Shown: positions 17,701 to 25,408, numbered from the stretch's first letter. The stretch: DNA of 33,701 nucleotides from Pseudomonas sp. PIC25 (GCF_002286785.1 NZ_MUJY01000026.1:1-33701); one strand, 5' to 3'. Notes: a model not told the origin generated them from the letters alone. Numbers and translations: made by a program.

Positions 17701-20700
17701 GCCTGATCTCGTCCGGCCAGCGTCTGCTGGTCACCGATCGCGACACCGCCGCCAAGACCCAAACCCTCCGCAACGAGGCCGGCACCTTCATCGCCGGCCA
17801 ATCACTCTCGTTCGACAGCGCCAGCTACAGCGGCAACGGCAAGGCGCTCAGCCTCGGCGACCTGCTGTTCAAGCTATCCGGCGACTACACCCATCAGGGC
17901 CTGCTGCAGGCCAATGGAGCCTTGACCCTGGAAACCCAGGGCACGCTGGCCAACCAGGGCACGCTGCTGGCCGGCACCCTGCTCCGCCTCTCCGGTAAGA
18001 ACGTGGAGAATGGCGCTGGCGGCGAGATACGCGGGCAACAGACCCGCCTCTCCGCTACCGGCACCGTGACCAACCGCGGCCTGATCGACGGCCAGCTCAC
18101 TCAATTGTTCGCCCCCACCTTCAATAACCTCGGCAGCGGCCGGCTCTATGGCGACACCCTGGCCATCGCCGTGGGCACCCTGAGCAACGCCGCCGAGGCC
18201 AACAAGGCCCCGGTGATCGCCGCCCGCGAACGCTTGGATATTGGTGTGCAAAGGCTCGATAACCGCGAGCATGCCCTGATCTTCAGTGCCGGCAACCTGG
18301 CGATCGGCGGCGCCCTGGACCCGGCCGGGCAAGCCACCGGCCAAGCTGCCGAAGTGAACAACGCCAGTGCCACCCTCGAAGCCTTGGGCAACCTCGACCT
18401 GTCGACCTCCTCGCTGCGCAACACCAACGAGCACTTCAGCACCCGGATCGTCGAGATCGCCCGCGAATCGCTCCAGCAATTCCAACTGTCCGGTTCACCC
18501 AACCGCTACGATCCGGCGCAGGTGTCCGTCAGCCATGACGAAGTGGACTACCTGCGCACCCCGGAGGGCCGGCGCGACGACTGGAACCGCTACGACATCA
18601 CCCGTACCACGACCGAAACCCAGGTCGCCACCTCCGACCCCGGCCAGATTCTCGCCGGTGCCCGCATGCATCTCACCGCCGACAGCGTCGTCAACGACAA
18701 GAGCCGGATCATCGCCGGCGGATTGCTGCAGGCCGACGTCGGCACCCTGACCAACACCGAAGTGGCTGGCCAGCGCACCACCACCGACAGCGGCACGGTC
18801 ACCCACTTTTACCGCATCCAGCGCAAGGGCCGGGACGACCAGGGCAGGAGCAGCAGCGCCTACCGGCCCGCACCGACGATCCAGGAAATCTCCCTGCAGC
18901 CGACCGTCTATGCTCAGAACACCACGCCCACCGGCACGGGTACCCAGGTCGATACCCGGACAACCGACACCCTCGAACGGAAGGCCGAGGGCGCCAGCAA
19001 CGCCAATGTCGCGCTCGACCAGGGCCGCAACGTAGGCGCGATCCTCCAGGTCCAGGCAGCCAGCAGCACGGGCGTGGCCCGACAGATTCGCACGGGCGGG
19101 CTCGATACCCACGTGCCGGACAGCAGCCTGTTCCGCCCCAACCCCAACCCCAGCGCCAGCGCCGGCTACCTCATCGAGACCGATCCACGCTTCACCAGCT
19201 ACCGGACCTGGCTATCGTCCGACTACATGCTGCAGCGCCTGGCCCTGGACCCGGCCAGCACCCAGCAGCGTCTGGGCGATGGCTTCTACGAGCAACAACT
19301 GATCCGCGAACAGATCGCCCAGCTCACGGGCCGGCGTTTCCTCGACAACTACAGCAGCGACGAAGCCCAGTACCGCGCCCTGATCGACAATGCCGTGACC
19401 ATCGCCAGTGCCTGGCAACTGATCCCCGGCGTGGCCCTGACCGCCGAGCAGATGGCCCAACTGACCAGCGACATCGTCTGGCTGGTCGAGCAGGACGTCG
19501 TCCTGCCCGGCGGCGAGCGCCGCAAGGTGCTGGTCCCGCAGGTCTACGTGCGCGTGCGGGAAGGCGATCTCGACGGCTCCGGCGCCCTGATCGCCGGCCA
19601 GACGCTCGACCTCAACATCCGGGGCGACCTGATCAACAGCGGCAACCTGTCCGGCCGTGGCGTCATGGCCCTCACCGCCGAGAACATCCACAACCTGGGC
19701 GGCCGTATCCAGGGCAACGACACCGCCCTGCATGCGCGCAACGACCTCAACAACCTCGGCGGCCTGATCGGCGCCACCGACAGCCTCACCGTCAGCGCCG
19801 GACACGACCTCAACGTCATCTCCAGCACCCGCTCCAGCGACGGCGAACAGGGCAGCCGGACCCAGGTGTCGCGCATCGCCGGGCTCTTCGTTTCCGCCCC
19901 CGGCGCCACCCTGCGCGCCTCCGCCGGACACGACCTCGCCCTGAACGCCGCCCAGGTGGTCAATGCCGGCGAGGACGGGACGACCCAGCTCGTCGCCGGC
20001 CACGACCTGAACCTGGGCACGGTCGGCGAAGCGAGCCAGGAATCGATCCGCTGGAACGGCAGCAACTGGCGCAACGACAGCAGCCGCAGCGAAGTGGGCA
20101 GCAGCATCCAGGCGCAGGGCGACGTGCGCCTCGGCGCCGGCCACGACCTGAATGCGCGGGCGGCCAGCGTCACCAGCCAGGAGGGTACGGTAATCGCCAC
20201 GGCCGGGCACGACATCCGCCTGACCACCGGGGAGAATTTCCGCGGCGTGGACGAAGCGCACAAGGTCAAGGGCGGCAACGGGCTGTTCTCCAAGAAGACC
20301 ACCACCACCCGCGACATCACCGAGGAGACCACCGCCCAGGGCTCGACCTTCAGCGGCGAGCAGACCTCGATGCAAGCCGGCCACGACATCCAGGTCACCG
20401 GCAGCAACGTGGTCTCCACCGCTGGGACGATCTTGCTTGCCGGCAATGACGTCAACATCGAGGCAGCCAGCGACAGCCTGTACGAACGGCACGACAAGCA
20501 GGTCAAGAAGAGCGGCCTGTTCAGCGGCGGCGGCATCGCCCTGACCATCGGCACCCAGCAGCAAGGCGTGGACGACCGGACCACCACGCGCAGCGCGGTG
20601 GCCAGCACCGTCGGCGCCACCGACGGTGACGTGACCCTCGAAGCCGGCCGGAACTACCGTCAGGTCGGCAGCCAGGTGGCGGCCCCGCAGGGCGATATCG

Positions 20701-23700
20701 CCATCGACGCCCAGCGGGTCGACATTCTCGAAGCGCGTAACCTCAGCCAGCGCGAACGGGAAACGGTGTTCAAGCAGACCGGCCTGACCATCACCATCAC
20801 CAACCCGGTGATCAGCGCCATCCAGACCGCTCAGCAGATGAAGCACGCCTCGGAGAAAACCGAGGACGGCCGGATGAAAGCGCTGGCCGCGGCCACCACC
20901 GCGCTGGCCACCCACAATGCCGCCACCGCGGTGGCCCAGAACCCGGCCCAGGCCGGCGGCATCAACATCAGCCTCTCCATCGGCGCCCAGAAGAGCCAGG
21001 GCGAAAGCATCCAGACCCAGGATACCGCCGCCGGCTCGACCGTGGCGGCAGGCAACAATATCGCCATTCGCGCCCGAGGCGCGGGCAAGGACAGCGACAT
21101 CCGCGTCCAGGGCAGCCAGATCGAAGCCGGCCATGATGCGACCCTGCACGCCGACGGCGACATCGACCTGATCGCCGCCAGCAACCGGGCGGAACAACAC
21201 AGCACCAACAGCGGCAGCAGTGCCAGCATCGGCATCGGCTTCGCCCTGGGCGGCACGCAGAACGGCTTCACCCTCAACCTCGGCGTCTCCGGCAACCGCG
21301 GCAACGCCGATGGCGAAGACCTCACCCACACCAATACACGGGTGAACGCGGGCAACACCCTGACCCTCGACTCCGGCGCCGACACCACCCTCCGCGGCGC
21401 CGTCGCCAGCGGCAAGCAGGTGGTCGCCGACGTCGGCGGCAACCTCGCCATCGAGAGTCTGCAGGACACCAGCACCTACGCCGTCAAGGAGAAGAGCCTC
21501 GGGGTCGGCCTCAGCCTGTGCATCCCGCCCTTCTGTTACGGTGCCTCCAGCGCCTCGGTCAACGCCGGCAAGACCGACATCGACTCCACCTACGCCAGCG
21601 TTACCGAACAGTCGGGCATCAAGGCCGGCGACAACGGCTTCGATATCCGCGTAGGCGGCAACACCGACCTCACGGGCGCGGTGATCGCCAGCACCGACAA
21701 GGCCGTGCAGGACGGCAGGAACCACCTGAGCACCGGCACCCTCACCTACCGCGACATCCGCAACGAAGCCGAATACGAAGGCAGCAGCTTCAGCGTCGGT
21801 GGTGGCTACGGCGGCACGGTCGGCAAGGACCAGCAAGGCAACGCCCAGTCCGGCCCTGCACAAGTCCCCGGCAGCACCCTGCCCAACGAAGGCGGCTTCA
21901 GCGCCACCGCCCCCATCGCCATGAACGCCAGCGACGATGCCCACAGCACCACGCGCAGCGGCATCAGTGGCGCCACGATCGGCATCCGCGACGACGCCAA
22001 GCAGCAGGAGCTGACCGGGCAGAGCGGCGAAGAGACTATCGCCAACCTCAACCGCGACGTCAGCAGCGACAAGGACACCAGCAACGCGCTGAAACCCATC
22101 TTCGACGAAGAGGAAATCCGCGCCGGCTTCGAAATCACCGGCGCCTTTGCGCGGGAAACCGGCACCTTTTTGGAGAACCGGGCCAAGGAATCGACCCGTG
22201 CCAAGGAAGAACTGGACAAGGAGCGCGCCAAACCGACGGACCAGCAAGACCCGGCGAAAATCGCGGCGCTGACGCAGACCCTCAAGGACAACCAGACCTG
22301 GGAATTCGGCGGCACCAGCCGCGCGGTACTCACTGCGCTCACCGCAGCCGCCGCCGGCAATGTGACGGGCTCCGGCGCCGAGATGCTGCAAGCCGCTGCC
22401 ATCAACTACCTGCAAGGACTGGCGACCCAGGATGTGAAGCTCCTGGCCGACAATCTGGACTCCGAAACGGCACGCACGGCCTTGCACGCCGTGGTCGGCT
22501 GCGCGGGAGCGGCTGCACAAGGCGCCGGATGTGGAAGCGGAGCCCTGGGCGCCGCCTCCAGTGTCGTCATCAATAACCTTCTGGATAGTTTGAATGACGA
22601 TGATGGAACGCCACTGACAGAAGAAGAAAAGCATTCTCGTCTTAATCTCCTTTCGTCTCTTGTGGCAGGCATTACGGCCGCCGCTGGAGGGGACGCAGTG
22701 GTCGCATCCACTGCTGCCTCTATCGAAACAGCCAATAACCACCTTGGTACGGGCCTGAAACTTTTTGGTCACCAATTTGGGCAAGATCAAGTAACCCAAT
22801 TTGGCAACGACATGAAATCGGCCTGCACAAATGGCAGCTCGCAAGCCTGCGTAGATACCTATGAGAAATGGAAAAATGTTTCTTACAAACAAGGTGGGAT
22901 TGAGACCGAAGCAGAACGAAAAGGCTGGGAAGAATTCGTCACGGCAATCTATGAAGAAGAAGTATTTCCGCTCTGCAAAGGAAATGCTGATTGTGAAAAG
23001 AATGCTGCAGGCAGCATGGCCATTACCATGATATTGAATGCCGGCGATGCGGCTGGCTTGCGAGACTCGGTTAATATTACGACTCGCGCCATTAATATTT
23101 ATAACGGAAACTGGGTTCGGACGACGCTCCAAGCAATCGGAGATATTGGCATTATTGCCGAGCTTGGCTCCATTGTTAATATTGGATCAAAAGCAGCATC
23201 AAAGATAAATCCGAACAGCTTTAAGTCCATCTATGAAAAAGCGCCTGCTGCAAAGACCGAAATTGATGACTTGGCAGATACAATTGTAGAATCCCTTGGA
23301 GGAAGTGTTGCTAAAGCACCAATAAAATCTGAAGAGCGGGCGATTGAAAAAATACTCAAAGATTACAATGGAGACACTTCACGCATTAAAGACCTTGCAA
23401 GAAACACCATAATAGTAGATGCTTCAAAAATTGAAGCCGTTGTCGCTGAACTTGTTAAGCGCGGAGCAAATGTAAAAGTCATAAATGGCTCCACTGACAT
23501 CCTTGGATATAGCGGCGTCAATTCAACCATAAAAACACAGGCAGGAATATTTGCTGAAATCCAAGTTAATACGCCAGCCATGATCTATGCTAAAGAAACC
23601 GAGTCCACTGCCAGAGCACTACTAGGAAACAATCTATATAACACCATCGCATCGAAAGTAGGTATTGCAGGTGGACAGGGGCATGTGTTTTATGAACAGT

Positions 23701-23795
23701 GGCGTACTTTAGACCCCAGCAGCACAGCTGCAAAACTTATAGCCCAGCAAAGCAAGAAATACTACGAAACGATAAGGAAAGCAAGTGAGCATTGA
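14784..23795 (+). CDS. cdiA: CdiA: giant contact-dependent inhibition effector with RelA/SpoT-like C-terminal toxin
   Basis: A 3003-residue filamentous TpsA protein shown on the cell surface. AGGGA lies six bases before the ATG. Domains in order: extended signal peptide 1-72 (MNKHLYRIIFNKARGLLMVV ... NAWA); TPS secretion domain to about 310, with NPAGLSCDGCGF; FHA-1 repeats to about 1215 (LDNTxGxI-type units); a non-repetitive receptor-binding/periplasmic stretch of about 1215-1590, with YLIETDPRFTSY and RLGDGFYEQQLIREQ; FHA-2 repeats rich in AGHDL to about 2400; a helical pretoxin region; ETANN at 2648-2652 where VENN is usual; then a ~350-residue toxic C-terminus. Base composition drops sharply near 22560 (residue ~2593). 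The last ~155 residues match RelA/SpoT synthetases. The stop overlaps the next gene. Confidence 0.95.
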   Translation: MNKHLYRIIFNKARGLLMVVAENATRDGKAPGMTAGRAKSAAGLCTATLLPLRLSLMAALGLVALAAPNAWAGIVADERAPANQRPTVLNAANGVPQVNIQTPSAAGVSRNTYRQFDVDGKGAILNNARTNARTQLGGWVEGNPWLGKGTARIIVNEVNSSDPSQLRGYIEVAGDRAQVIIANPAGLSCDGCGFINANQATLTTGKPQFNGGRLEGYQVQDGTITISGAGLDASRTDFTDIIARSVEVEAGIWANDLKITTGANRVSADRKQTTAGPGTGEAPTVAIDVAQLGGMYAGKIMLVVTESGAGVRNAGQIGASVGEVIVSAEGKLDNLGQVSAATVIQVDAHGGIENSGTLYARGDTHLFTRGDLDNHGTVAAQHDVTLSATGDTSQVHSGSDAVLAAGIDGSGKLGESGSLTVEATQGVSSQGRNLAAGALKVTAADVDLSGSRTQAQNITLTATAGNAELSAADLDATQTLNVTAERTLRTDGATLTAEQVQLSAHELSNVKGDIVQTGSADLHIDLPGDLDNSGGRIAANSHDLTLTAKTLRNEKGHIEHAGPGTLTLEADTLAGKEGTAASNGTLRLDTDKATLDGGLTQAKKIHIDAGSLSNQAGKILQVNTGEPLGQGGTTQASDEADLTITTQGRLDNTSGTISADGTATLTSDDLDNTQGKISAGKELHLTTAQLDNTRGTLAANGTVEVGATGIDNGDGSIGSVKAGVTLDTTLSKIANDGGRIQAAKDVTLKGQGIDNEGGTIVGENIDLNSRNQRLENHQGTLAARGTLDIHSGELGNEAGLIQATGALTVDTHGKTLTNTRSGTEGGILGQSGITLQTGDLTNSGGFIGAKGTLDITAAQVDNSASGQLASEKNLVITGSKTLDNQGGRIQALDTISIEVTERLDNEAGLIRSGSGLTLRAATVENASTKGNDQGIEGLSVDIDADRIDNQAGAIRADKTLSLTGRGIIDNERGLISSGQRLLVTDRDTAAKTQTLRNEAGTFIAGQSLSFDSASYSGNGKALSLGDLLFKLSGDYTHQGLLQANGALTLETQGTLANQGTLLAGTLLRLSGKNVENGAGGEIRGQQTRLSATGTVTNRGLIDGQLTQLFAPTFNNLGSGRLYGDTLAIAVGTLSNAAEANKAPVIAARERLDIGVQRLDNREHALIFSAGNLAIGGALDPAGQATGQAAEVNNASATLEALGNLDLSTSSLRNTNEHFSTRIVEIARESLQQFQLSGSPNRYDPAQVSVSHDEVDYLRTPEGRRDDWNRYDITRTTTETQVATSDPGQILAGARMHLTADSVVNDKSRIIAGGLLQADVGTLTNTEVAGQRTTTDSGTVTHFYRIQRKGRDDQGRSSSAYRPAPTIQEISLQPTVYAQNTTPTGTGTQVDTRTTDTLERKAEGASNANVALDQGRNVGAILQVQAASSTGVARQIRTGGLDTHVPDSSLFRPNPNPSASAGYLIETDPRFTSYRTWLSSDYMLQRLALDPASTQQRLGDGFYEQQLIREQIAQLTGRRFLDNYSSDEAQYRALIDNAVTIASAWQLIPGVALTAEQMAQLTSDIVWLVEQDVVLPGGERRKVLVPQVYVRVREGDLDGSGALIAGQTLDLNIRGDLINSGNLSGRGVMALTAENIHNLGGRIQGNDTALHARNDLNNLGGLIGATDSLTVSAGHDLNVISSTRSSDGEQGSRTQVSRIAGLFVSAPGATLRASAGHDLALNAAQVVNAGEDGTTQLVAGHDLNLGTVGEASQESIRWNGSNWRNDSSRSEVGSSIQAQGDVRLGAGHDLNARAASVTSQEGTVIATAGHDIRLTTGENFRGVDEAHKVKGGNGLFSKKTTTTRDITEETTAQGSTFSGEQTSMQAGHDIQVTGSNVVSTAGTILLAGNDVNIEAASDSLYERHDKQVKKSGLFSGGGIALTIGTQQQGVDDRTTTRSAVASTVGATDGDVTLEAGRNYRQVGSQVAAPQGDIAIDAQRVDILEARNLSQRERETVFKQTGLTITITNPVISAIQTAQQMKHASEKTEDGRMKALAAATTALATHNAATAVAQNPAQAGGINISLSIGAQKSQGESIQTQDTAAGSTVAAGNNIAIRARGAGKDSDIRVQGSQIEAGHDATLHADGDIDLIAASNRAEQHSTNSGSSASIGIGFALGGTQNGFTLNLGVSGNRGNADGEDLTHTNTRVNAGNTLTLDSGADTTLRGAVASGKQVVADVGGNLAIESLQDTSTYAVKEKSLGVGLSLCIPPFCYGASSASVNAGKTDIDSTYASVTEQSGIKAGDNGFDIRVGGNTDLTGAVIASTDKAVQDGRNHLSTGTLTYRDIRNEAEYEGSSFSVGGGYGGTVGKDQQGNAQSGPAQVPGSTLPNEGGFSATAPIAMNASDDAHSTTRSGISGATIGIRDDAKQQELTGQSGEETIANLNRDVSSDKDTSNALKPIFDEEEIRAGFEITGAFARETGTFLENRAKESTRAKEELDKERAKPTDQQDPAKIAALTQTLKDNQTWEFGGTSRAVLTALTAAAAGNVTGSGAEMLQAAAINYLQGLATQDVKLLADNLDSETARTALHAVVGCAGAAAQGAGCGSGALGAASSVVINNLLDSLNDDDGTPLTEEEKHSRLNLLSSLVAGITAAAGGDAVVASTAASIETANNHLGTGLKLFGHQFGQDQVTQFGNDMKSACTNGSSQACVDTYEKWKNVSYKQGGIETEAERKGWEEFVTAIYEEEVFPLCKGNADCEKNAAGSMAITMILNAGDAAGLRDSVNITTRAINIYNGNWVRTTLQAIGDIGIIAELGSIVNIGSKAASKINPNSFKSIYEKAPAAKTEIDDLADTIVESLGGSVAKAPIKSEERAIEKILKDYNGDTSRIKDLARNTIIVDASKIEAVVAELVKRGANVKVINGSTDILGYSGVNSTIKTQAGIFAEIQVNTPAMIYAKETESTARALLGNNLYNTIASKVGIAGGQGHVFYEQWRTLDPSSTAAKLIAQQSKKYYETIRKASEH
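23310..23795 (+). other. RelA/SpoT-type nucleotidyltransferase toxin domain of CdiA
   Basis: CdiA residues about 2843-3003. Motifs match (p)ppGpp synthetase domains: K2848-S2849 and K2856 (KSEERAIEK, compare the synthetase K-S-x-x-S-x-x-x-K), D2870 and R2873 in IKDLARNTI (the metal-binding aspartate motif), GYSGVN at 2908-2913 (Y2909 as the base-stacking tyrosine), E2925 in FAEIQVNTP (catalytic glutamate of the E-I-Q motif) and GHVFYEQWR at 2966-2974. No hydrolase, TGS or ACT domain is attached, as in stand-alone toxic synthetases. Known relatives include Tas1, which makes (p)ppApp, and toxSAS enzymes that make ppApp or pyrophosphorylate tRNA 3' ends. Which product is made here cannot be read from sequence. 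Confidence 0.82.
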
Positions 23796-24009
23796 GAAAG
23801 GTGAAACATTCAACTTGCGGGATATATTCATTGATTATCCTTTCGAAGAGGTAATGTATCGCTGGGACCACAGAGAAAGGAAAATTTACATGAAATTCTA
23901 TAAAGAAAATGAGCTTCCCGAACCAGTGCCACATGAAAACAAATTATTTAATGAGGCCCTACTATACGGCCTCGAAATAACTAAGGAAGAATATCAACAA
24001 GGAAAATGA
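23785..24009 (+). CDS. 74-aa unknown protein, candidate CdiI or accessory immunity
   Basis: A GTG start overlapping the cdiA end by 11 bases, with AAGGA six bases upstream (23774-23778), gives an acidic soluble protein: MSIEKGETFNLRDIFIDYPF, then VMYRWDHRERKIYMKFYKE and a C-terminal LLYGLEITKEEYQQG. No known domain was recognised. The position directly behind a CdiA toxin is where the immunity gene cdiI normally lies, and the AT-rich composition matches the toxin segment, so it came with it. It may bind and block the toxin, or assist the hydrolase encoded next. The good ribosome site and the four-base overlap with the next gene argue that it is really translated. Confidence 0.75.
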   Translation: MSIEKGETFNLRDIFIDYPFEEVMYRWDHRERKIYMKFYKENELPEPVPHENKLFNEALLYGLEITKEEYQQGK

Positions 24010-24011
24010 GA

Positions 24012-24437
24012 ATGAGCAACATCGATAAAGCGCTAGAAATTTCATGTAAAACACATTCAGGCCAAATAGATAAAGGAGGAGAACCTTATATCCTTCACCC
24101 GCTACGGTTAATGCTTAAATTTCAGGATGAAGAGAGCAGAATTGTCGCTGTACTACATGATGCAATCGAAGATGGAGAAATTACCACACAACATCTAGAG
24201 CAAGCAGGATTTTCCGAAAAAATCATACTTGCCATCGAATGCCTTACAAAAAAAACAGGGGAAAGCTATGACGACTTTTTAAGCCGCATTATAGACAACG
24301 ATCTAGCCAGGCGAATTAAAATTGAAGACATAAAAGACAATTTAGACATCACGAGACTTAAGACAATAGACAACAAGGACCTAGACAGAATAAAAAAATA
24401 CCACAACGCATTAGCAAGACTACAAAAGAGCACTTAA
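24012..24437 (+). CDS. Small HD-domain alarmone hydrolase (SAH/MESH1-like), probable enzymatic immunity
   Basis: The ATG at 24012 has AAGGA eight bases upstream and gives 141 residues; an ATG at 24006 overlaps the previous stop but sits too close to that site. The protein is a lone hydrolase domain of the RelA/SpoT family. Counting from 24006: H31 in PYILHPLRL, H51-D52 and E55-D56 in LHDAIED, and D108 with N112 in KIEDIKDNLD. These are the metal ligands and catalytic acids of MESH1 and of SpoT-type (p)ppGpp 3'-pyrophosphohydrolases; HSGQIDKGGEPY is also diagnostic. With a RelA/SpoT-like toxin just upstream, it most likely destroys the toxin's product (alarmone or pyrophosphorylated tRNA), as reported for toxSAS partner hydrolases. 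It is AT-rich like the toxin. Confidence 0.88.
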   Translation: MSNIDKALEISCKTHSGQIDKGGEPYILHPLRLMLKFQDEESRIVAVLHDAIEDGEITTQHLEQAGFSEKIILAIECLTKKTGESYDDFLSRIIDNDLARRIKIEDIKDNLDITRLKTIDNKDLDRIKKYHNALARLQKST

Positions 24438-24489
24438 GTTTATCAACTGTCTGAGTCAACTCTTCCATTACGAACATCAGCACTCTGCC

Positions 24490-24660
24490 AGCAGAACGGA
24501 GCGACAGCGATACCGCATCCAGGCAGACGGATCGACCGGTCGTGATGCAGCTCCCGCTTCGATGGCGATATTTGATCGCCGCCACCAGCCAAGTATCAAC
24601 CCGACTTTAAAAGCGCAGTGATCGCCAACACCGACCAAGCCGTTCACCATGGCAATTATA
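24490..24660 (+). pseudogene. Decayed fragment of a second cdiA (FHA-2 region)
   Basis: The DNA at 24501-24590 lines up, with small gaps, with the cdiA stretch near 21090-21185 (shared blocks such as TGATCGCCGCCA and GACAGCGA). The DNA at 24597-24652 lines up with cdiA near 21660-21715; it translates as SAVIANTDQAVHHG beside GAVIASTDKAVQDG in CdiA. In cdiA these two blocks are about 500 bp apart, so the fragment carries an internal deletion and frame breaks. It is most simply a remnant of another CdiA C-terminal region displaced when the present toxin module arrived. Confidence 0.6.
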
Positions 24661-25019
24661 TGGACGAATCGAAAGAGCGCGAGGCGATTCGGCTCCTTGG
24701 CGTCGAGTGCGCCAAGCTGCAAGTGACAAACCCAGGGGTTGGCGAGAAAGTCTACATGGAACTAAGACAGGCACTTACGGAAGGCACAAGCGACGATTCC
24801 AATTTCTCCTCGGGCTACTCGACCACGTTGCTTCATCTGAGAACGCAGTCTCAGTAGACCCGCAGGTAAAGCTTGGCCGTTGCATACCGCCGCTGGTTTT
24901 CGCTCGGCTCGCTGTCGTGTCGATCATCACGCGTCCGCTATCACGAGGGGGCAACAGCAAGGTTCTATGAGCGGCATGCGTCCGGACAACACACCTCCTC
25001 AATCCCGCCAGGTAGCGGC
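24661..25019. other. Decayed stretch between CDI remnant and IS66 remnant
   Basis: No recognisable gene. A frame continuing from the cdiA remnant stays open to 24857 (EREAIRLLGVECAKLQV ... LLHLRTQSQ) and may be part of an old toxin or immunity module, but I do not recognise it. From about 24866 the sequence begins GTAAAGC, which could be the left terminal repeat of the IS66-type element, since IS66 ends usually start GTA; this is not confirmed. Confidence 0.35.
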
Positions 25020-25049
25020 ATGGTGTCCACCTGTTTTGGTGGACACCAT
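25020..25049. repeat. Perfect 12-bp inverted repeat upstream of the IS66 gene
   Basis: ATGGTGTCCACC, six bases TGTTTT, then GGTGGACACCAT: both arms match perfectly. It lies 26 bases before the GTG of the IS66-type tnpA. It could be an operator or attenuator of the IS, or a scar of inverted IS ends. Confidence 0.75.
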
Positions 25050-25075
25050 TTCAAGCCCCTTGTGGTAGATCTCCC

Positions 25076-25408
25076 GTGCCAGGCCAACGCAGCTCCTATC
25101 CCAAATCCTTCAAGGCCCAGGTCGTCGATGACTGCATCCGGCCCGGCGCCTCGGTTGCCGGAGTGGCTTTGAGCCACGGGCTCAACGCCAATCTCGTGCA
25201 CAAGTGGATTCGCCGCCAGCAGGCACAGCTGCCACTGTACCCTCAAGTTTATTCCGATTCCTCTCGTTCCGAGCCTGTCGGCTACCCGAGTGCGGCCGAC
25301 ATGGCCATTCAGATCGCCATTCCCCATCGGGCCGGAAAACTGTCGGTGCAGTGGCCGGGCAACGATCCTGAAGGCTGCGCCCGCTTCCTGCGCGAGCTGC
25401 TGAAGTGA
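25076..25408 (+). CDS. tnpA: IS66-family accessory protein TnpA
   Basis: A 110-residue protein with the standard IS66 TnpA N-terminus (YPKSFKAQVVDDC, GASVAGVALSHGLNANLVHK, WIRRQQ), a helix-turn-helix DNA-binding region. The C-terminal WPGNDPEGCARFLRELLK is the normal end. The length is within the family's usual range, so this reading frame is intact, but the element around it is not: the following tnpB breaks after its first residues and tnpC is absent. The start is GTG. It is therefore a remnant without transposition ability of its own. Confidence 0.85.
   Translation: MPGQRSSYPKSFKAQVVDDCIRPGASVAGVALSHGLNANLVHKWIRRQQAQLPLYPQVYSDSSRSEPVGYPSAADMAIQIAIPHRAGKLSVQWPGNDPEGCARFLRELLK

Noticed and set aside
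16400-18200. Regularly spaced similar segments that could suggest a CRISPR or tandem DNA repeat
   Set aside because: The repeats are degenerate at DNA level, in frame and about 20 residues per unit, as expected for FHA-1 beta-helix turns.
19212-23132. A 1306-residue minus-strand open frame opposite the 3' part of cdiA
   Set aside because: Same cause: low stop-codon frequency opposite GC-rich repeats. The composition is alanine/glycine/aspartate-rich without domain structure.
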